NCBI GenBank assembly: GCA_003008705.1
Contig: PDUO01000004.1
Location: 1,488,001-1,552,000 of the forward strand
Length of the DNA: 64,000 bases
From: Pezicula radicicola
Lineage: Eukaryota > Ascomycota > Leotiomycetes > Helotiales > Dermateaceae
Direction: 5' to 3'
The notes below the pieces were generated by a model. That model did no database searches, was not told the origin of the DNA, and saw nothing but the letters and a program-made list of their open reading frames with translations. A program made the translations under genes and the position numbers. The stretch's first letter is position 1, and every line of letters starts with the position of its first letter. Positions 37,422 through 48,148 of this stretch are shown here, piece by piece.

Positions 37422-39547
37422 ATGTCTGACGTGGGAAGCCCACAAGCTGCCGCAGTGTCTGCAGCCGCAGAAACTCCTCCTGTTGTACCCGATGCGACCA
37501 AGTCGGAGGTGCAAGACGCAACGACCAATGGCACAAGCAATGGTGATGCAGTCGTGAGCAATAGCGAAGTTGAGGCTGCAGTTGCGAAAGAAGTTGCGGC
37601 AGATGATGGTACGACCTTTTTATCCTCATTCACCTTCTACCATTGTCTTCACATACTAATCACACTTTTGTATTTAGAAGCAACACCCGACACGACAACC
37701 GACAAACAAACTGAAGACGCCCCCCAAGACAAATCTGTAACAACACAAGAAGACGTCGAAATGAAGGACATGGACAAGGCAACGGATGCGGCCGCGCCTG
37801 TGGCAGACGCCTCCGCTGCTGATGCAGAGGGCGCAAACGATACACTAGCGTCAAGCAAGTTCAAGGCAGGCCGCCGCAAGTCAGTTGGAGTTCCGGAACA
37901 CAAGAACAAGAAGCTCAACAAGAAAGGCTCTATGGCGAAGATTACACATTTAGATGCCAAGCCAGGAGACTACTTTCTTGCGCGATTAAAGGGCTTTCCC
38001 CCATGGCCATGCATTATTTGCTCTGAGGATATGCTGCCAACCACTCTTCTCAAGGCGCGTCCAGTTACAGCTGCGCGTGAAGATGGGTCGTATCTTCCGC
38101 CTTATGCTGATGGTGGTCCAAAGATAAAGGATCGCACCTTTCCAATTATGTATCTGGCTACCAACGAATTGTAGGTAGAACAGTCACACCCCTTTTAAAT
38201 ATCCTACTAATATAAACAGCGGTTGGCACGTCAATACAGAGCTTACGGATGTCGACCTTGACACTATTGGTGACTTGCCTGTCCCAAAGAAGAAGGATTT
38301 GAAAGAGGCGCACTCAATCGCCGCTGAAAAGCACGATCTGGAGTTCTTCAAGGACATGCTCATAGCCCATGAAGAGAGCCGTAAGGCTGATGAAGCCGCC
38401 AAGGAGGCTGCCAAAGAGGCAAAAGAGGCAAAGAAGGCTGCCAAGGAGAAGAGAAAGAGCCAGGTCGTGGTGGACGAGGACGAAGACGTTGATATGCACG
38501 ACGCAGCCGTTGAAGACGAACCAGCACCTGAGGTGGCACCAAAAGGGAAGAAACAATCCAAGAAGCGGAAGGCAGAGGAAGATGCAAATGTGAGGGCATC
38601 CGTTCTTAAATCTCTTGCAAATGCTAATGGAGGGTTGCAGACTCCAGATCGTCCCGAATCCGGTAAAAAGCCAAAGGTCACAATCAAAGTAAAGTCAAAC
38701 GGAACTGAGACTACCACTCCAAAGTCTGCGAAGGCCACAAAAGATAAAGATTCATCTGCAAAGCCCAAGAAGAGCAAGAAAGAGGTTAAAGAAACAGTGG
38801 AGGCGCCTCCCAAGGAGCCAGAACTCACGCCGGAAGAGAAGCGAGTCAAGAAAGAGGTACTTTCAGCATATTCACTATGTAGATCCATGCTCTAACAATG
38901 CTGCAGAAAGAGATCCTGTTTTTGCGGCACAAACTCCAAAAGGGCCTTCTAACTCGAGACCAAAAGCCCAAAGAAGAGGAAATGAAGGCTATGTCGGAGT
39001 TCGTCACCAAGCTAGAAGGCTATGCCGAGCTTGAGGTCAGCATCATTCGTGCGACAAAGATCAATAAGGTACTCAAAGCAATTTTGAAATTGGACTCAAT
39101 CCCGAAGGAAGAGGAGTTCCAGTTCAAGGCGCGCTCCCAGACTCTCCTTGATAAGTGGAACAAGCTTCTCGCAAATGAACAAGATACTCCTGCGGCGGCA
39201 CCTCCAGCAGCCACAAATGGCGTTAACGATGAGAGCAAGAAAGTCGATGCAGTCAAGACTGACGGCGGGGTCAGGAACGGAGTCAAGGAATCTACAGAGG
39301 GAGGAAAGGCCGAGGAAAAGCAAGAAGATGAGAAATCAGAAGTCAAGGTTGACGAGCCGGCACTGGCATCTGAAACGACGCCAGCCACCACAGACCCAGA
39401 TCCAGAGTCAAAAGAGACACCTAAGGTTGAAGAGGCCCCCACTGTTGAGGAGACCCCCAAGGTAATACAGCTAGCTGCCTGGAACTGTGATGTCAGAGCT
39501 AACTAGCATGATAGGTAACAGAGGCAACCGCCGAGTCCGAGGCTTGA
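37422..39547 (+). CDS. PWWP-domain chromatin protein
   Basis: Probable reader of methylated histone or chromatin. Five exons: 37422-37608, 37678-38170, 38220-38856, 38907-39461 and 39515-39547 (introns 49-69 nt), 634 aa. The ATG at 37422 (caccATGt) is used; the frame is open 24 nt further but has no ATG there. Order: an Ala/Thr/Asp-rich N terminus, a basic patch (FKAGRRKSVGVPEHKNKKLN), then PWWP at about residues 155-245 (PGDYFLARLKGFPPWPCIIC; after the intron GWHVNTELTDVD). Next are Lys/Glu/Ala-rich helices, a region with QTPDRPESGKKPKVTIKVKS, and a TFIIS N-like helical part (LRHKLQKGLL..EFVTKLEGY) near 400-480. The acidic tail may include the 11-codon final exon. This layout resembles fungal NuA3-linked Pdp3-type or LEDGF-like proteins; which one is not decided. 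Confidence 0.88.
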
Positions 39548-40256
39548 TCTGCTCTCTCTGTGTTCTCGGTCCAGACGTCTCATGGAGATGATGGCCGACG
39601 CAAGGTTTCTCTGGTCGATTCTCCGACCCTAGAGTCTTTCTCCATCGCACTCTTTTGTCAAGAGCTGCGAGCTCTCTGGTAATCCCTCGTGGTAGCAGGG
39701 GTTATGGGCAACGCATTCTGCATCTGCTTTGCCATGCATGTAATACTAACAATAGGCACACGGGGTTTCTTTCCTCATTGGTTAGAGACGGCTTATACCA
39801 AGCACGTCACGGTCTACACTTTGTACAAATTCCCGAGTTTTCAAGACTCTTGCGGTGGTTTCGGGGGAAGAGGGAAAGAAATGAACTGTCTTTGCATGCA
39901 CACTTTCCTCCAGCATGATATTCCAGTAGCTAGTTCACACTAGGCAATAAAAAGAATGAGAATAAATCCAAGGTGCTATCGGTTTATCTGTGAGCAGTTT
40001 CCTTCATCGATCATCATAATACAGTAACTAGTGGAAATGTCCAGCTTGAGCTTCTGACGAAATTAGACGGTCACCGCCTAGCTAAATTCATTTCAGCCTA
40101 GTCGGTCAGGCAATAAACCGGCAATATCTTTTTTTCGCATCTTAAAGACTTCATCTAAGATATGACTCCTAGAAACAATCGCAAATCTTTGCCGCAAAAC
40201 CTTTTTGGTTCCAAAGCCAAAATACAAGCCTCCAAAGGGGCAATATCAACAAGAAA
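39548..40256. other. Intergenic spacer
   Basis: Holds the PWWP 3' end and the RCL1 promoter. Nothing else recognised; frames near 39655-39943 have no features. Confidence 0.4.
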
Positions 40257-41477
40257 ATGTCAGCTCCTACGCCTGAATTCCTTCGCTTTACAACCCACAA
40301 ATCCCTTACCCATCGTCTCGTCCTCTCTACCCTCACAGGCAGACCTATACATATTTCCCAAATCCGCTCTTCCTCCCCTACTAATCCCGGTCTCGCGCCG
40401 CACGAAATCTCATTCCTGCGTCTTCTCGAATCCATAACCAATGGCTCCTCTCTACAGATCTCTTATACCGGTACGACGCTTACATATCTCCCTGGTCTCA
40501 TAACAGGCAGCGTCGCAGGTCTGGGGGCTTCCGGCGATGTAATCAAGCACCAATTGCCCGCAACTTGTACGAGAGGTGTCAGCTATTTTCTAATACCGTT
40601 GTGCATGTTGGCGCCCTTTTCGAAAGCGCCAGTCAACGTGCGCTTCGAGGGCGAAGGAGTCATTACAAGTGCGACGGAGACTGGAGATATTTCTGTCGAT
40701 ACAGTTAGGACGGCGATACTTCCAATGTACGAGCATTTTGGGATTATGGCTAGCAAGCTGGAGGTTAGGGTGCTACAGAGGTCTTGCGCCGGCTCGAAAG
40801 GACAGGGTGGTGGAGGTGTAGTTGAGTTGAGGTTTGGGAGCCAAGTCCGGTTGCCGAAGACACTACACTTGAATAGAACGCCTGGAAGAGTTAAGAGGAT
40901 ACGCGGAGTGGCATATTGTACGGGTGTATCGGCGAGCAACAATGCGAGGATGATCCATACAGCGAGAGGTATTCTAAATCCGCTCGTGAGTGACGTACAT
41001 GTAGCAGCACAATACGATCAAGCGCCTCTCGTATCAAGTCACGACAAGGCAGACTCAAAGGGAAAAAAAAGGACCGGAATTGGTTTCGGTCTAAGTCTGG
41101 TCGCAGAGACAGCGAGTGACGGTGTTATATACTCTGCAGATGTTGCAGCCCCAAGTTCTGGCGGTGTCACACCAGAGGATATAGGCCAGCAATGTGCCTA
41201 TCAGTTATTAGAGGCCATCTCTCAAGGAGGATGCGTTACGAAGATTGGGGCAGCAACAGTCTTAACCTTAATGGCAATGGGTTCGGAGGATGTGGGAAGA
41301 GTACGCCTGGGAAGAGATGTCGTGGGCACAGCGGATATGGTAATACTGGGAAGGGACTTGAAGAAATTTGGAGCTAGTAGTTGGGGTCTGAGAGATGTAA
41401 CAGAGGACGAAAGCGGTGATATAATAGTGACAGTAAAAGGGACTGGTGTTGGCAATGTAGGAAGGAAAATAGCGTGA
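40257..41477 (+). CDS. RCL1: Rcl1, RNA 3'-phosphate cyclase-like protein
   Basis: Nucleolar factor of the SSU processome, working with Bms1 in early 18S rRNA cleavages. A single exon, 406 aa. The RTC/Rcl1 fold is seen throughout: RLVLSTLTGRPIHISQIRSS, GLAPHEISFLRLLESITNGS, YLPGLITGS, RGVSYFLIPLCMLAPFSKAP, ITSATETGDISVDTVRTAIL, GRVKRIRGVAYCTGVSASNN and GIGFGLSLVAETASDGVIYS. The catalytic histidine motif of true cyclases near the C terminus is not seen (the region reads AMGSEDVGRVRLGRDVVGTA), which fits the non-catalytic Rcl1 branch rather than RtcA. Its stop is 67 bp from the stop of the convergent DUF1746 gene. Confidence 0.92.
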   Translation: MSAPTPEFLRFTTHKSLTHRLVLSTLTGRPIHISQIRSSSPTNPGLAPHEISFLRLLESITNGSSLQISYTGTTLTYLPGLITGSVAGLGASGDVIKHQLPATCTRGVSYFLIPLCMLAPFSKAPVNVRFEGEGVITSATETGDISVDTVRTAILPMYEHFGIMASKLEVRVLQRSCAGSKGQGGGGVVELRFGSQVRLPKTLHLNRTPGRVKRIRGVAYCTGVSASNNARMIHTARGILNPLVSDVHVAAQYDQAPLVSSHDKADSKGKKRTGIGFGLSLVAETASDGVIYSADVAAPSSGGVTPEDIGQQCAYQLLEAISQGGCVTKIGAATVLTLMAMGSEDVGRVRLGRDVVGTADMVILGRDLKKFGASSWGLRDVTEDESGDIIVTVKGTGVGNVGRKIA

Positions 41478-41544
41478 TCACCAAAATTCAAGGTTAAGAA
41501 CAATAAGATCAAGACCACATTGAGGAGGTTTATTTTGTAAATTA

Positions 41545-42629
41545 TTAGTTGAAGGAAGATTCCAGCCCTCGCCTTACGGCGACGATTCGTCTGTCCGCCG
41601 AGGCAGCGGCAAACTCAGCAGAGAATCCAACAGTTTGCAATGCCGATGCTGTCGCATTGCCATAGTCATCCCACTGTGTCCTCAGTGTATGCAATACATG
41701 AAACTCACCAACCATCGCAGTACCTGAATAAAATATATCCAAAGGATATTCGTCTTCCTCTGCTTCATCTCTGTGCGATGGCTCTGCTAATAAACGTTCC
41801 CGCTCTTGGTCCATGTCGGAACTCTGCGAACCATTGGCACCAGATGCCTCTCCTGCACTAGCACCTATTGGTTGCATCTCGATATTGCCATTACCTGCAA
41901 CACTATCTCTCATAACTCCTCGCTCTTCCGCGTCATGGTCCTGCGCGGTAATCACTGTCGGCTGCGCTTGAACGCCAGCAGGCTTCGGCAGCAAGACATC
42001 CCTGAGCCTCTCTCGCTCAACATGGACCGATAGCATAAAACACTGCAGCGCTGTAACAAGAAGATCTAACAAGACCAAGTGCATTTTCGATGTCGGTCCT
42101 TTCTGGCCGATGAGATCGATAATCATGCCCCCGTGCAAGTAGCCCCTCATCGCCTCACCAGCTTCTGACCGTGAGGTAAAAATGTGTAGGAGAATACAGA
42201 TGATATTAGGCCCGAAGATAGCCCCAATGTAGGGTCGATGCTTGGGCATTGGTGGGACGAAGCTAGGCTTGGGGGTAAGGAACATTACTTGGGCGAGGAC
42301 GCGGATAATAAGGCGGAAGAACGAGCAGCTAGAAGAGCGCATTAGTTTCGCACATACTGAGAGGTCAGGTAGTGGTTAAACACGCACTCCATATAATAAA
42401 GTATACAAAGCTCCACGTATATCAGCATGTCCAGGCTGTTCATGATATGGTCGATGAACTCGTACTTCTTCTTCATCTGCAATGTCGCCCTCGACTGCGC
42501 AGGCGTCGGCACATTCTCTGGGGGCCCTGTATTAGACGCTGTGGCAGAATTAAGAGCGGCTGTGGTGTTCTCGTTCTCGTTCTCGGGCACGAGAGCCGCT
42601 GCTGAGGTTGGCGTGGGGTCATTGTTCAT
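41545..42629 (-). CDS. DUF1746 membrane protein, Dsc4-like
   Basis: Two exons, 42629-42388 and 42328-41545 (intron 59 nt, GTGCGT..CTAG), 341 aa. This donor is preferred over a GTATGT further on because it rebuilds ILYYMDCSFFRLIIR without a gap. Domain: DUF1746 at about residues 50-150, with hydrophobic segments (SLDMLIYAELCIL-type helix, FGPNIICILLHIF and MHLVLLDLLVTALQCFML). The C-terminal half is hydrophilic and acidic. S. pombe Dsc4, a subunit of the Golgi Dsc E3 ubiquitin ligase that activates SREBP, carries this domain, so that role is the best guess. It is divergent from the V-ATPase subunit f gene. Confidence 0.8.
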
Positions 42630-43003
42630 AGCTTATGGAGAAGTCATTGGTAAGGGACTTTTATGCCGGTGATGATGCAGTACCGCTTTTCACATGGCTC
42701 TCTCAATCCGGGGCCAGCAGTGCGCACAGCTCGAGCGGAGATGTGGGTGTATGTGCGATGGGGAAGTGGATGTGGTGGTGTTGGGATAAGCAAAACCCAG
42801 GTCGTGACAATGGCAAGCAAAGCTAGAAGGTCACGAGACCGTTGTGAAAGGGTCTAAACACGGGCCTTGGGTACAGGTCATCCATCGTCTATGGTGCTGT
42901 AGCAGGACCTCTCGACGTCAAGCTGCTCGTCTCCCTCGTTCTACCTATCTACTTCCCTCCCACAAAGCAATATTTCCCATCACCCACATACCCTCAATTG
43001 ATC
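42630..43003. promoter_or_regulatory. Divergent promoter, DUF1746 gene and V-ATPase f
   Basis: 374 bp between start codons. The V-ATPase side has C/T-rich blocks (about 42900-43000). No specific motif recognised. Confidence 0.45.
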
Positions 43004-43392
43004 ATGAAGCCAGTTGTGTCCGTTGGTCAGGCATGGATATGCATTGTTATTTCTGTCTTGTAAGTACATCCTCATAGCTCGACTACCCATCTCAAGGAGC
43101 ATCACTAAACTAAATCCTCCGATTCTAGCGCCATAGTCATCCTCTCAGTACTCGGTGCTCTCTTTAAAGCAAACCACCATGCTTTGGTTGGTGGCATAGA
43201 TGATCCAGCGGATGGAGGTGCAGTAGCAGGGACTATTTTCTCGGCTGTTATTGTCTACGCTGTTCGTGCTCAGAGCCCTTCTCTGTTACATGCTCTCAGC
43301 TAATCTGACTTCAGATATTCCTCGTTGGTTGCGGATTTCAGGCCCTCTTGCACTACCGGGACAATCGACGTGGAGCCATATCTTTGTCATAG
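43004..43392 (+). CDS. V-ATPase subunit f homologue (YPR170W-B type)
   Basis: Small proton-pump subunit of the V-ATPase Vo sector. Three exons: 43004-43059, 43129-43261 and 43315-43392 (introns 69 and 53 nt), 88 aa. None of the exons gives a long open frame by itself. The protein starts MKPVVSVGQAWICIVISVF, then AIVILSVLGALFKANHHALV, GGIDDPADGGAVAGTIFSAV and, after intron 2, IFLVGCGFQALLHYRDN. It has two hydrophobic helices joined by a loop with the conserved DDP.DG..VA motif, the same plan and length as yeast YPR170W-B (85 aa) and related to RNASEK in animals. All splice joins keep frame, and GTAAGT and CTAAC-type signals are present. Confidence 0.85.
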
Positions 43393-44670
43393 CAATCAAT
43401 CGAATTACGAGGGATGTAGAGGAACGATTGGTCGTAGCTGGCCGGTGTAAGGTGCTTGTGCATATGGGTAGCTACACACTTGAGGACTGAGTGTATAATC
43501 CTCTGTAGGAAGTGTACGATATTGATAATGAGGTCTTGACCTTTGATAGGCAGTGCTATTCAGCACTCTTGGTGGGCGAGAATACTACATGCATGTATTT
43601 GGAGCTTGGAGTCTATACGGCCATGCTTATATTTTCATGGTCAAGGATCCTCATCCATACAAGCCACTATCCTTGAACAATAGTGGATAATTCGCTATAG
43701 AAGTTTGAAGATAGTAAGGACAGCTCTTTATCTATGACACCCACCGAGAAAACACCTTTACTCGTCATTACAATTGTTAGATTACGATGTTCGTCTTCTT
43801 GTTGTACATTCTTCTTGTGGTAGATGGAAATCTTCACAGCTAAAGCAGAGCAAGCAATGCTGACCACTCTATTGCATTTGCAAGTGACAAGCTTTAAATC
43901 AAATACCAAAATTGAGTGAGTTACTCCAGCCAAGTTAGTTACTCAAATAAGTCAGCCACCCAAATAAGTCAGTTACTTAAATCAAATAGGTTACAAAACT
44001 CAAGTCCATCTGTTATAACCCGATAAATAGCTATTCAAAATAATATCCTACAAATCAATTAATATGGCTATCTCAGAAGTACTAATTTCCCCTGGCTTCT
44101 CCATCATGTGTAAATTGGTTTTGAGATAAGGCTAATACATAGATATACAATGTCTGAAATGACAAGTAGGCTAGGTTACTCAAAAGTCAATTGTGCTACG
44201 AGCCACCAAGCGTGCTTCTATTTACATGCCTCCTTAGAGATCCCTCCAACGCACTACAGTATTGCATTATTCATGGAACGTTAATTACATGTGTCAGATA
44301 CTTGATCTTCAACAATTACTCAGGAGCAAAATGGGTATCTAGTTGGCTTTCCAAATACGAGTGCTACTTCCATTAGTCTTCTGAATAAAGCACACTTTCT
44401 GGACACTTTGGAGCCCGAAAAAACTATAGTTATATTATTACAACGGATCTATGTTAACTCAATCGTTATAGAACTAGTGCCTTTGTACCGCACTGCTGCC
44501 TATAAATAACAACCAAAAGACAGCTTGATCGCCTTAGGCTTCAAGTAGGGATATCAAGAAAAACATCAAATAACCAGCCACGACCAATGACCACCCACCT
44601 AAATTATCCATCCAGATAAACGCCATGTCACTTTCCCAACAAAAGGTTCCAAGACAAATCAAAATCAGCT
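43393..44670. other. Repeat-bearing spacer, 1.3 kb
   Basis: No gene. The middle holds a cluster of short repeats (next entry). The short frames at 43667-43933 and 44191-44376 have no features. Confidence 0.45.
43885..44000. repeat. Dispersed repeat cluster, family C
   Basis: CTTTAAATCAAATACC followed by AGTGAGTTACT matches the fragment near 7480. It is followed by four further copies of AAATAAGTCAG(TTAC/CCAC)-type units that are reverse-strand relatives of the GTAACTCACTTG sub-repeat. No terminal inverted repeat could be defined. Confidence 0.5.
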
Positions 44671-45279
44671 CTACCTCCACGTCCCATGAAGTTTCGTCCT
44701 TCTCTGCCTCTTCAAGCCCACTTCTCCATTACCCATCAGGCTCTTCCACCTCCGTCCCACACTTCCCTTATCTTTGCCTAAGCTCCTAGCACAGTCCTGT
44801 AGGTCGTTCTTCGATAAACGAAGCTTTTCCAGTACTAACTCAACCAACATCCGATCTTCTTCCGTGGACCACACCTCCTCTCCATCCCCGTCTTCAACAC
44901 TCTCAACTTGATTGTCCTTATCTAGATCTAGATCCAGGTTGTGAAAATCAGAGCGCTCGAGACCTAATGGCAGGACTGGAGGTGCGAAACGTAATCTCTT
45001 AGGTGTACTCGGCGCGGCGTTGTCCTCGTGAGAGGATACCTCGTCATCCTCACTGTCCACTGCATCTCGTGTCATGTCGTCATCCACATCCCTTCTTCTC
45101 TTGTTCACTCCCTTCGCAGGAGCAGCACGCTTAGTGATCTTCTTCCTCGGTGTGAAGGATACAGCATCACTCTCGGCACTTTTTCGTGCGCGCAATCGCA
45201 ACTTAAACGGCGACGCCATCTGAGATGTAGGAGGAGACGGTGGAAGTTGGTGAGTGCTTGGAGGAGGTGTCGAAGGCAT
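44671..45279 (-). CDS. Myb/SANT-like DNA-binding protein
   Basis: A single-exon protein. The start is placed at MPSTPPPSTHQLPPSPPTSQ (202 aa); an in-frame ATG 150 nt upstream at 45429 would add 50 low-complexity residues. The N terminus is Pro/Ser-rich, followed by a basic region (FKLRLRARKSAES..KKITKRAAPAKGVNKRRR), probably a nuclear signal, and an acidic segment. The Myb/SANT-like domain lies at the C terminus (EEVWSTEEDRMLVELVLEKL, then GKDKGSVGRRWKSLM), with the spaced Trp residues expected of one repeat. The target is unknown. Single-Myb-repeat proteins of this small size are common and poorly studied in filamentous ascomycetes. Confidence 0.75.
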   Translation of the reverse strand: MPSTPPPSTHQLPPSPPTSQMASPFKLRLRARKSAESDAVSFTPRKKITKRAAPAKGVNKRRRDVDDDMTRDAVDSEDDEVSSHEDNAAPSTPKRLRFAPPVLPLGLERSDFHNLDLDLDKDNQVESVEDGDGEEVWSTEEDRMLVELVLEKLRLSKNDLQDCARSLGKDKGSVGRRWKSLMGNGEVGLKRQRRTKLHGTWR

Positions 45280-46541
45280 GAGCAAGTACTGAAGGGCCCT
45301 GCAGGTGCCCAATGGAGCGCTGGATGAGGATGGTGGTGATAGCGGTGGGGACGCAAATCGTGAGGATTGATAGCGAGTTAGGGGCGCGGAATGTGCTGAG
45401 TCGCAGGATAACACTGAGGGTAGTAACATTGCATGCAGGAGGGTTACTGGCAGTCGGGTGTGGTTTGCGACGACGAGAGGATGCGACGAGCCAATTGCGC
45501 CGGGACTTATTTAGGCCTCCAAGGGGTGCACAGGAGAACTAACAGTATATGGGTAGAATGCTTGAACTTTGCTCTACCGTTGCATATAACAGTTGGGTAT
45601 GCGCGATGTTGTTGACTTTTGATAATCAATTTTCGAGAAGAATGCGACGGGTTGGCAATGGTAGTTTACTCCGTAGATGTTTTGCAAGTGACGGGAGAGA
45701 TGTGAGCGGGCCGCAGGAAGACCTTGGAACATTAATACTTGTGCCTATGCAGCGAGTTAATGTAACACAGCAGCCAGGGTGGCTTACACGAGAGCGGTGA
45801 TTGGCTGCAGTGGTGAGTTTGGGGGTGCCTCGTGAGCCTGTGTCGTGAGTCGTAATGGCAGGGGGTGCACGCAGGGCTTGATGGGCGATTATTAGTACTG
45901 TACTACAGTATCTAGTAGGTACCGTCCTCTTATTATCTGGTGCTGAGTGAGGAGTTTCTACAGACACGACCTAACTCCACTCAGTAAGGTGTACGTACGT
46001 AGCTCGTTCGCAAAGCCAAGGGCTTCTGTCCAGTACAAAAGTACAGTAGTAGGTGGCTATGGTGTATATACTTCGTAGATCAGGTAATAATTCACCCTTA
46101 CTCAAGAACAGGAGATGCTTTGTGGCAAAGACGGGAATCATGGCACTTATAAGAAAAGGCACATATTGGTGTATCAAGATCTATTTGACGCGGTTCAGAT
46201 CTTCTCCAAACCCGGTTCCGTCTTCAAGTTCAGGCGTGTCCCTCCCCTCTCCCTCTCCTCCTCTCCCTGTTGCTCCTTCTGCTTGAAACTCTCCATCTGC
46301 GGTGAAAGAAAGAGGGCCAAAGAGTGGGAGTTGGTGCGCACCGTGCAGGCCTGCGAGTCATCCAACGTCTTCTGCGCAATGCTTGCATTACCGTGGGGGG
46401 CGAGGGAGAGAAAGGGAGAAGGGAAGACGCGTCCCCGAGTTCTACGCGTTTATTTCGCGTTCAACGAATTGGCCAATCATCGCGTCTACCATAAATCACT
46501 TTTTGAAGGCCATGCACCATGCAAATCTCTTCGTGCCCGTG
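45280..46541. other. Gene-free spacer
   Basis: Includes the promoter of the Myb gene and a pyrimidine-rich stretch at about 46235-46280. Several overlapping short frames on both strands show no features. No gene called. Confidence 0.45.
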
Positions 46542-46694
46542 CAACCAGTAACGAATTGAGTTGTAAGAGATCATTTCGAATGGTTATTTATTCAGACATA
46601 AGAGATAGATTTGGGTACTTGGATAACTCTCTTGGTTTGGATAACTCACTTCCCCTAATTAAAATGATCCCTTATAAACCAATTCGTACGGTAG
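46542..46694. mobile_element. MITE-like element, family B copy 1
   Basis: About 150 bp. The right end reads AAAATGATCCCTTATAAACC then AATTCGTACGGTAG. The left end (ACGAATTGAGTTGTAAGAG then ATCATTT) is its imperfect inverse. Inside are GAATGG..TATTCAGA and two GGATAACTC(A/T)CTT units. The same plan is seen at 50212-50319 and 52677-52816. Confidence 0.7.
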
Positions 46695-46862
46695 TACTGT
46701 CTCAAAGTTTAATTGTTTTGCGCTTTTGAACAATACCATTGTTTCCTATGTTCGCCTTTGTCCCCTTTGTTTGCCTTTCCCCACGCCAGACCTTGCCTAC
46801 CTAGCTTCCTACCACGCCCCAGGGGCTTGATTGAGTTCATTCAACATTCCAAATCGATAGCG

Positions 46863-47637
46863 TTACTTCTTCTTGAACATCAAAATAGCCGTCCCACTAC
46901 CGCTCACAAGTGTTTTGGTGTCAGGGCCAAGAACTCCTCGCAGTTCGTTGCAGAAAGACCGTACAACATCCTTTTCTGTGCCTACATCTTCCGGGTGGTC
47001 CTCTCTCCATCTCGTCACCATGCTTGCCATCCCTAGACCTGCTTTGATGGATTCGAGGCTCTCCTCTCTACTCCCACAAAAGAAATCCTTGCCGTTACTC
47101 AGCACGCCATCTCTATCCCAAGTCTGCCTCGTGAACAACACTTGCGGGAAATCGGCCAAAGGAGTACTGAGATTCCAAGGAAGAATCATGTCGTCATACA
47201 TATTCATGGATAGACGGTTTGGCGGAAGCTCATATGGTGCTAGAGTCTCTCTCTCGAATTTAAGAAGAGTTGACTTCTGCCGCATTTTGGTGTGTCCGGA
47301 TCTATGCTGAGTGAGAAGGGACCACTAAAGGAGTCTAGGAGCCATCCACAATCTCAAATAATATATATATTTCCGATCATGTATGGATATATAATAAGGA
47401 CTTACGACAGAAATTTGAAGCTTGCAGAGAGTAGTTCAGTGGACAATCCAAAGTGATTTGGGATCGAGCTAACTTACAACACGTAAACAGGGCTAGTGTC
47501 CCACCAGGCTTCAGTACTCTAGCAGCTTTCACGTAGAACTTTGCCATATCGTACCAGTGTGAAGCCATGGCTGCAGTTACCATATCCACGGTTCCTGGTT
47601 CAATTCCATCGACGTGAGAGAAAGTCTCTGCAGGCAT
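46863..47637 (-). pseudogene. Truncated, probably broken SAM methyltransferase
   Basis: Remnant of a fungal methyltransferase of the trans-aconitate/Crg1 (type 11) kind. The first ATG (47637) opens directly at the middle of the fold: GTVDMVTAAMASHWYDMAKF and KPGGTLALFTC. The whole N-terminal part with the SAM-binding GxGxG motif I (about 80-100 residues) is missing, and I find no trace of it upstream. Family-like splicing (exon to 47478, a 15-nt exon 47420-47406, exon from 47301) restores CSSNFCHPDTP, but the frame then differs from the one encoding LLKFERETLAPYELPPNRLS and the well-kept C terminus ending MFKKK. So at least one frameshift lies near 47275-47295 under this model. A different splice pattern cannot be excluded. 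Confidence 0.6.
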
Positions 47638-48148
47638 TGCAAATGTTCGTGGTTTCGTAATTGTATGTTGAACTGATCTTGGTCACAGCACTGTTTGGGG
47701 TCCTTGACGTAGTTGTGTTGTGGAGAGAGGGGGAAAGGGAGGGAGGGAAGGAGGGGAGGATGAAGACCTGAAGCTAGATTTATATTCCCTTGGGAGGTCT
47801 TGATTCAACAACAGAGGGACCGTTTCTAATTAGAGTGAATCACCAAGTGTCTTTTGTGCGGCTTGTAAAGATAAGAATGTTGAAGGGGTTTTCGGTGCAA
47901 GCTTGGTATTTCGGTATATCTAATAACACGGCATACGATGACAATTGTACCTTACATCTAATGGCCTAAACGAATAATGATGCGAAAGTAAGAGGAACAA
48001 CAATGTATTGAGTCGAGGGGGTGAAGTCGAATCTCGCGAGGTGTGGCGGTCGGCGACGATGAGGCTGGGGAGGGGAACAGCGTCTCGGTTACGATAAATT
48101 ACTAGATACTCGTAGAGTAGATTCGCATGTCGACTTCTACAACTTCCC
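47638..48148. promoter_or_regulatory. Promoter-like region of the methyltransferase remnant
   Basis: On the minus strand it has a TATAAAT motif (about 47778-47786) followed by a long C/T-rich run (47720-47760) and ACAATG at the start codon, the look of a functional fungal promoter. No coding sequence recognised. Confidence 0.4.

Noticed and set aside
38184..38888. 234-codon minus-strand frame inside the PWWP gene
   Set aside because: Antisense of the Lys/Glu/Ala-rich part; composition is the mirror of the real protein.
4383..41477. NOP14 and RCL1 as part of a ribosome-biogenesis cluster
   Set aside because: The genes are 33 kb apart with unrelated genes between them; more likely coincidence.
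42329..42357. 29-nt intron (GTATGT..CTAG) in the DUF1746 gene
   Set aside because: Too short for a fungal intron and leaves extra residues; the donor GTGCGT 30 nt upstream gives a continuous family-like protein.
46115..46729. 204-codon plus-strand frame upstream of the methyltransferase remnant
   Set aside because: It runs through a family B MITE and has no recognisable protein features; the open frame appears to be chance.
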